Origin: Oxalicibacterium flavum
Lineage (GTDB): Bacteria > Pseudomonadota > Gammaproteobacteria > Burkholderiales > Burkholderiaceae_D
NCBI RefSeq assembly: GCF_014635065.1
Contig: NZ_BMCG01000001.1
Location: 434,001-498,000 of the forward strand
Reading direction: 5' to 3'
Length of the DNA: 64,000 nucleotides
A program made the position numbers and the translations under genes. The notes beneath the pieces are model-generated. The model had not been told where the DNA came from. It searched no databases and was given only the letters and a program-made list of their open reading frames with translations. This document shows positions 59,714-64,000 of the stretch, piece by piece (position 1 is the first letter of the stretch; each line of letters starts with the position of its first letter).

Positions 59714-60547
59714 ATGAATCCGATCGAGGCCGGCCTCACGCTGGAAGAGGTGTTGCGCATGGCCTTGCTGCCGCCGCTGGAAATGCGCCTGTTCCTCGAA
59801 CGGACGCTGGCACTGACACGCGTGCAGCTCATCACGCAGTCGCACCGTACGCTGACCGAAGCGGAAGCCCATGCGCTGTCTCGGCTCGTCACGCGCCGGC
59901 TCGCCGGCGAACCGGTCGCCTACCTGCTCGGCGAACGCGAATTCTTCGGCCTGTCGTTCAAGGTCGATCCCTCGGTATTGATTCCACGCCCGGAGACCGA
60001 ACTGCTGGTCGAACTGGCACTCGATCGTCTGCCTGCAGCCGGCCGGCTGCTCGACATGGGCACCGGCTCCGGCGCCATCGCAGTGGCCATTGCACACACA
60101 CGGCCTGACGCCGTGGTCCATGCGCTGGATGTCAGTCCCGCCGCACTGGCAACGGCACGCGGCAATGCGCAACGAAATGGCACGACCGTCCATTTTCTGC
60201 AGAGCGACTGGTTTGCGGCGCTGGAAGACGATGCCGTCTTCGATCTCATCGTTTCCAACCCGCCCTACATTGTCGCCGGCGACCGCCATCTGGCAGAAGG
60301 CGATCTGCGCTTCGAGCCGGTTAACGCGTTGACCGATCACGGCGATGGCCTGTCGGCGCTACGCATTCTTTGCCAGCAAACACCCGCGCATCTTTCAGCG
60401 GGCGGCTGGCTGTTGATGGAACACGGATACGATCAGGCGAGTGCCGTGCGCGCCCTGCTTGCGCAGAGTGGATTCGAAGCAATCGAAAGCTGGCGCGATC
60501 TGGCCGGCATCGAGCGCGTCAGCGGCGGCCGCCTCGCGTCGCGTTGA
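59714..60547 (+). CDS. prmC: Release factor glutamine methyltransferase
   Basis: Methylates the GGQ glutamine of RF1/RF2 using SAM. The protein of 277 aa shows an N-terminal helical domain, GEREFFGLSFKVDPSVLIPRPETE, the SAM loop LLDMGTGSGAIAVAIA and the active-site NPPY (VSNPPYIVAGD). The start at 59714 begins conserved sequence. Functionally linked to prfA, one gene upstream of dsbB. Confidence 0.95.
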   Translation: MNPIEAGLTLEEVLRMALLPPLEMRLFLERTLALTRVQLITQSHRTLTEAEAHALSRLVTRRLAGEPVAYLLGEREFFGLSFKVDPSVLIPRPETELLVELALDRLPAAGRLLDMGTGSGAIAVAIAHTRPDAVVHALDVSPAALATARGNAQRNGTTVHFLQSDWFAALEDDAVFDLIVSNPPYIVAGDRHLAEGDLRFEPVNALTDHGDGLSALRILCQQTPAHLSAGGWLLMEHGYDQASAVRALLAQSGFEAIESWRDLAGIERVSGGRLASR

Positions 60548-60555
60548 GCAACGCG

Positions 60556-61080
60556 TCAGCCTGCCAATGCCGTATCCAGCAGGCGATGCAGCGTGTCGAA
60601 GTCCGGTTCGCCGACATAGCGCTTGATGACCTGTCCCTGCTTGTCGATCACCAGCGTGGTCGGCGTCAGCTTGATGTCGCCGAAGGCGCGCGCCAGTTCG
60701 CCACGGCTGTCGAGCGAGACCGTGAACGGCAGCTTGCGCGTCTCGACGAAGTTGAGCACGTAATTGGGCGGATCGTAGGCCATCGCCACTGCAATCAGCT
60801 CCAGCCCCTTGCCCTTGTATTTTTCGTAGGTGTCCACCAGTTCCGGCATCTCCTTGACGCAGGTCGTGCAGGAAGTGGCCCAGAAGTTCAGGATCGTCAC
60901 CTTGCCGCGCAAATCCTGCGTGGTGATCCGCTGCCCCTGCAGATCGATGAAGGTGACGTCCGGAATCGTCTCCTTCTTCGTCAGCGAAAAATAGCCGACC
61001 GCGGCGATGAGCACGATCGCCACCAATGCGAGTATCGTCAGACCGCGACGACGGGAAGAGACGGCAGAAGTTTCTTGCAT
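60556..61080 (-). CDS. Membrane-anchored TlpA/ResA-like thioredoxin
   Basis: Protein of 174 aa. The uncleaved N-terminal anchor LTILALVAIVLIAAVGYFSL is followed by a periplasmic thioredoxin fold with active site CTTC (Cys71/Cys74, in NFWATSCTTCVKEMPEL). The cis-Pro motif is TPTTLVIDKQG. ResA/TlpA proteins reduce haem-binding or copper-site cysteines. It converges with prmC 8 nt away. No cytochrome maturation genes are in view. Confidence 0.93.
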   Translation of the reverse strand: MQETSAVSSRRRGLTILALVAIVLIAAVGYFSLTKKETIPDVTFIDLQGQRITTQDLRGKVTILNFWATSCTTCVKEMPELVDTYEKYKGKGLELIAVAMAYDPPNYVLNFVETRKLPFTVSLDSRGELARAFGDIKLTPTTLVIDKQGQVIKRYVGEPDFDTLHRLLDTALAG

Positions 61081-61160
61081 GATGGACAGTCACCGCAACA
61101 GTGGATGAGGACGCTCCATTATAGTCAGCCCGCCTGCAACGGACAGGCCGGCTGCACCAT

Positions 61161-62678
61161 TCATTTCGACATCAGGTCCCGCATGCGACGGCGCATTTCG
61201 CGTTCGATGCGCTGCTCTTCCTTCCAGTCGTCGCGGATCGCGCGCCATAGCGAAATCGCCATCAGCACCACCACCAGCGCAAACGGCAATGCAAACACGA
61301 TGGTTGCCGTCTGCAACGCATCGAGCCCGCCTGCCAGCAGCAGACTGATGGCAATGCCCGCCACCAGCACGCCCCATATGATCTTGATGCGCGACGACGG
61401 ATCCGCCTGACCGCCGGTGCTCATCATGCCGAGCACCAGGATCGCCGAATCGCCCGAGGTGACGAAGAACACCAGCACCAGCACGGTGGCGATGACGGAC
61501 ATGATCAGGCCCAGCGGCATCTGCCCGAGCATGGTGAACAATGCCGTCGACAGATTCTCCTGCACCGCCTGCGCCATCGGCAGGCTCTGCCAGATTTCCA
61601 TATGCAAGGCGGTACCGCCGAACACCGAGAACCAGACGAAGGCGGCCAGCGATGGCGCGATGACGGTGCCGATCACGAACTCGCGGATGGTGCGTCCGCG
61701 CGAGACGCGCGCGATGAACAGGCCGACGAACGGCGACCACGAAATCCACCAGGCCCAGTAGAACACGGTCCACTCGCCGACCCATTCGCTGTCGCGGAAC
61801 GGCGTCATGCGCAGGCTCATCCGGACGAATTCGGTCAGGTAGTTGCCGAGCGTGCTGGTCAGCGTATCGATGATGGTCACCGTGGGACCGAGCACGAACA
61901 CCATCAGGGTCAGGAAGGCGGCCAGCAGCATATTGGCCGACGACAGCCATTTGATGCCGCGCTCGACGCCGCTGATCGCGGAGACGATGAAGATCGCGGC
62001 CGTGACGACGATGATGACGATCTGCGCCGGCACCGAAACCGGCACGCCGAACACTACCGACAGCCCGCCATTGATCTGCAACGCGCCCATGCCGAGCGAG
62101 GCCGCCACACCGAAGGCGGTCGCGATCACGGCCAGGCCGTTGAAGATGCCGGACATGCGCTGGATCGGCCGCCACGGCAAGGCGCCGGTGGATTCGCTGA
62201 CCAGCGAGACGCCGTCGCGGCGATAGAGAAAGAAGGCGATCGCGAGTGCGACGATGCTATAGACTGCCCATGGATGCACGCCCCAGTGAAAGAAGCTGTA
62301 GCGCATGGCGGCGCCTGCTGCCTCCGGCGTCAGCGGAAGAATGCCCGGCGACGGCTTGGCGTAGTGCGAGAGCGGCTCCGACACGCCCCAGAATACGAGG
62401 CCGATGCCCATGCCGGCCGCAAACAGCATGGCGAACCACGATGGCAGCGAGAAAGCGGGCTCTTCGTCTTCCTTGCCGAGCTTGAGGTTGCCATAGCGGC
62501 TCAATGCGAGGAACACCGAAAACAATACCAATCCCAGCACGACCCACAGATAGAGCCAGCCGAAATTCCTCGTGATCGCCGCCATGGCGAGATGGGATAT
62601 GGAACCAAGCGTGGCTGGCGACAAGACGCCCCACAACACGACAGCGGATATCAGGCAGGCCGGAAAGAGCAACTGCAT
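61161..62678 (-). CDS. BCCT-family betaine/carnitine/choline transporter
   Basis: Protein of 505 aa with 12 membrane helices. The family signatures are MGIGLVFWGVSEPLSHY, YSFFHWGVHPWAVYSIVALA and WAWWISWSPFVGLFIARVSRGRTIREF. FFVTSGDSAILVLGMMS follows. Members are Na+ or H+ symporters for glycine betaine, choline or ectoine under osmotic stress. The substrate is not assigned. AGGAGAAAGAT precedes the ATG at 62678. Short cytosolic tails suggest weak osmosensing of its own. Confidence 0.93.
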   Translation of the reverse strand: MQLLFPACLISAVVLWGVLSPATLGSISHLAMAAITRNFGWLYLWVVLGLVLFSVFLALSRYGNLKLGKEDEEPAFSLPSWFAMLFAAGMGIGLVFWGVSEPLSHYAKPSPGILPLTPEAAGAAMRYSFFHWGVHPWAVYSIVALAIAFFLYRRDGVSLVSESTGALPWRPIQRMSGIFNGLAVIATAFGVAASLGMGALQINGGLSVVFGVPVSVPAQIVIIVVTAAIFIVSAISGVERGIKWLSSANMLLAAFLTLMVFVLGPTVTIIDTLTSTLGNYLTEFVRMSLRMTPFRDSEWVGEWTVFYWAWWISWSPFVGLFIARVSRGRTIREFVIGTVIAPSLAAFVWFSVFGGTALHMEIWQSLPMAQAVQENLSTALFTMLGQMPLGLIMSVIATVLVLVFFVTSGDSAILVLGMMSTGGQADPSSRIKIIWGVLVAGIAISLLLAGGLDALQTATIVFALPFALVVVLMAISLWRAIRDDWKEEQRIEREMRRRMRDLMSK

Positions 62679-62843
62679 ATCTTTCTCCTGAAAACAGACA
62701 AGCAGCACAAAGCGGACTTGCGGATGATGCGACAACCGGTCAACAGACCGATGAGCCTGGCGGCTCGTGAATGAAGAAGTGACATTGTACGCCTGTTGGA
62801 CGCATGACCGGGCCGCGGTTGCCAAGCGGCGATCGAACGACCT

Positions 62844-64000
62844 TCAGTCTTCCGGCCAGCCGGATGCGATATAGACGGAGGCCACCGCCGCCGGCATCGG
62901 CACATCCATGGCCACGCATATCGCGCGCAGCAGGTCCGCCATCACCAGCTGCAGCGGCTTTCCGGGTTCGGCTGCCGCCAGCAGCCCCTTGATCAGCGCC
63001 GGCTTGAGCAGCGGCGCCAGTTGATCGACGCGCTCGAGCATGGCCGTGATCCGGGTGCGGCGCAAGGCGACCGGCGGCAGCAGGTCGCCGGGTTCCAGCG
63101 CCAATTGCGGACAGGCGCCGATGATGCGGGAAAACACCGCGGACGGCGGCTGCTTCTCGAGCGGCGCCACCACATGCGCCGCCAGCGAAAACAGGCCCAT
63201 GCAGTCATGCCGCACGTCGGACAGGGAGTGGAAACGGATCGGCGCCGCGCGCTGGGCGCGCGCGTCAAGTCTGCGCAGCAGCACGATCTGCAAAATGAAT
63301 TCCTGCAGCGTCACGCGCCGGTCTTCCGCAACCAGCCGTTCCACATGATCGAGCATCGCCATGTGCGCGCCGACCGGCAGCCGCCGCAATGCGGGAATCG
63401 ACAGCTCCAGCAAGGGCAGACGGGCATTGTGCGGCAATGCGCGGATCGCGACCGCCATCGACAGGATGGCTTCGCTCTGCTGCGGCAGATGACGCTGCAG
63501 AAAATCGCGTTGTGCCTCCGCTTGCATGGTGCCGCTTTCCATGAACAGGGCCAGCACCAGCGCGACGGCGGCGTGCGGATCGTGCGCTGCCCGATCGATG
63601 TCCGGAGCCAGGCGAATCTGCCGCAAGGGACCATCGCCATAGGCCTGCGCCGCCGCGGCCGCGATGTCGCTCGCCGCCTCGCTCCTCGCAGCCTGCACTT
63701 CGACATCATCGACGTCGCTGGCGGTAAAGGACAGTTCCGGCAGGTGCCGTGCCGGTGCGGCGGTCGCCGCCCGCGATTCGGCTGCCGGCGCTTCCAGCCA
63801 GGTCCTGTTGCGACCGTAAATGCGATGCAGACGTTCCTGCAATGGCGGGTGCGTCGCGAACAGACCTTCGAGCAATCCCGGTTTGATCGCATTCAGAAAA
63901 AGATGCGAGAGATGCTCGGCATTGCCGTGCGCGATGCGCGCTTCTTCGCCGCCGTTGTGCACCAGCCCGCCGATCTTGCGCAGGGCATTGCCGATCCCGT
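62844..64000 (-). CDS. M48-family metallopeptidase (C-terminal part)
   Basis: The gene enters from beyond the right edge; about 385 codons are visible. The first readable residues (IGNALRKIGGLVHNGGEEARIAH, then HLFLNAIKPGLLEGLFATHPPLQERLHRIY) are the end of an M48 peptidase domain of the HtpX-like membrane type. The zinc HExxH lies outside the window. After an Ala/Glu-rich linker (residues about 60-75 of the visible part), the C-terminal 250 residues form a helical domain that I do not recognise. The stop codon is at 62844. Confidence 0.8.
   Translation of the reverse strand, partial: GIGNALRKIGGLVHNGGEEARIAHGNAEHLSHLFLNAIKPGLLEGLFATHPPLQERLHRIYGRNRTWLEAPAAESRAATAAPARHLPELSFTASDVDDVEVQAARSEAASDIAAAAAQAYGDGPLRQIRLAPDIDRAAHDPHAAVALVLALFMESGTMQAEAQRDFLQRHLPQQSEAILSMAVAIRALPHNARLPLLELSIPALRRLPVGAHMAMLDHVERLVAEDRRVTLQEFILQIVLLRRLDARAQRAAPIRFHSLSDVRHDCMGLFSLAAHVVAPLEKQPPSAVFSRIIGACPQLALEPGDLLPPVALRRTRITAMLERVDQLAPLLKPALIKGLLAAAEPGKPLQLVMADLLRAICVAMDVPMPAAVASVYIASGWPED

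Overview
The window looks like the chromosome of a GC-rich betaproteobacterium, most likely Burkholderiales and probably Oxalobacteraceae. This is inferred from gene order (rpsP-rimM-trmD-rplS, rpe-gph-trpEGDC, hemA-prfA-prmC), the 16S-tRNA-Ile-tRNA-Ala-23S-5S operon and the protein sequences. No database was searched. Nearly everything is core housekeeping DNA. There is no prophage, transposase, integrase or CRISPR array in view.

Layout. 1-3000: the end of a sigma-54 activator gene faces the ribosomal/tRNA-modification operon rpsP-rimM-trmD-rplS. 3200-9300: amtB with a candidate sigma-54 promoter and a small coupled partner, then an acyl-CoA dehydrogenase/etfAB block and a TusA-like gene. 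9300-18600: alaS, an inverted pair of 28-bp REP-like repeats, a glycerophosphodiesterase, a gamma-glutamyltransferase-family gene, two membrane-protein genes (DUF1275 and DUF1499 types) and glnS. 18700-31200: small regulatory and accessory units: an XRE regulator with palindromic operators, a LysR/MFS pair, a cupin gene, tRNA-Pro, a TetR/glycosyltransferase pair, an HDOD unit, exonuclease I, an S4 protein and a DnaQ-like exonuclease. 31200-33000: a PhaA-type thiolase with a degenerate short-chain-dehydrogenase-like partner.

33270-38830: one complete rRNA operon on the minus strand with its promoter, boxA elements, long processing stems and terminator. 38970-47420: enoyl-CoA hydratase, mltA, a 49-codon membrane-protein gene, apaG, then rpe-gph-trpL-trpE-(mini-ORF)-trpG-trpD-trpC. 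The trp operon has a classical Trp-rich leader peptide and attenuator. It also carries an unusual recoded duplication of the last 18 codons of trpE, which creates a 49-codon mini-ORF between trpE and trpG.

47420-52100: M61 peptidase, DsbC-like isomerase, a UbiH-type hydroxylase, tRNA-Phe and a small membrane-protein gene. 52100-56630: an operon of an OmpR-type regulator, a secreted LysM/FecR protein and a CHASE2 histidine kinase. 56700-64000: hemA, prfA, dsbB, prmC, a TlpA-like thioredoxin, a BCCT transporter and the end of an M48 peptidase gene. The strongest item for follow-up is the trpE tail duplication at 44702-44909.
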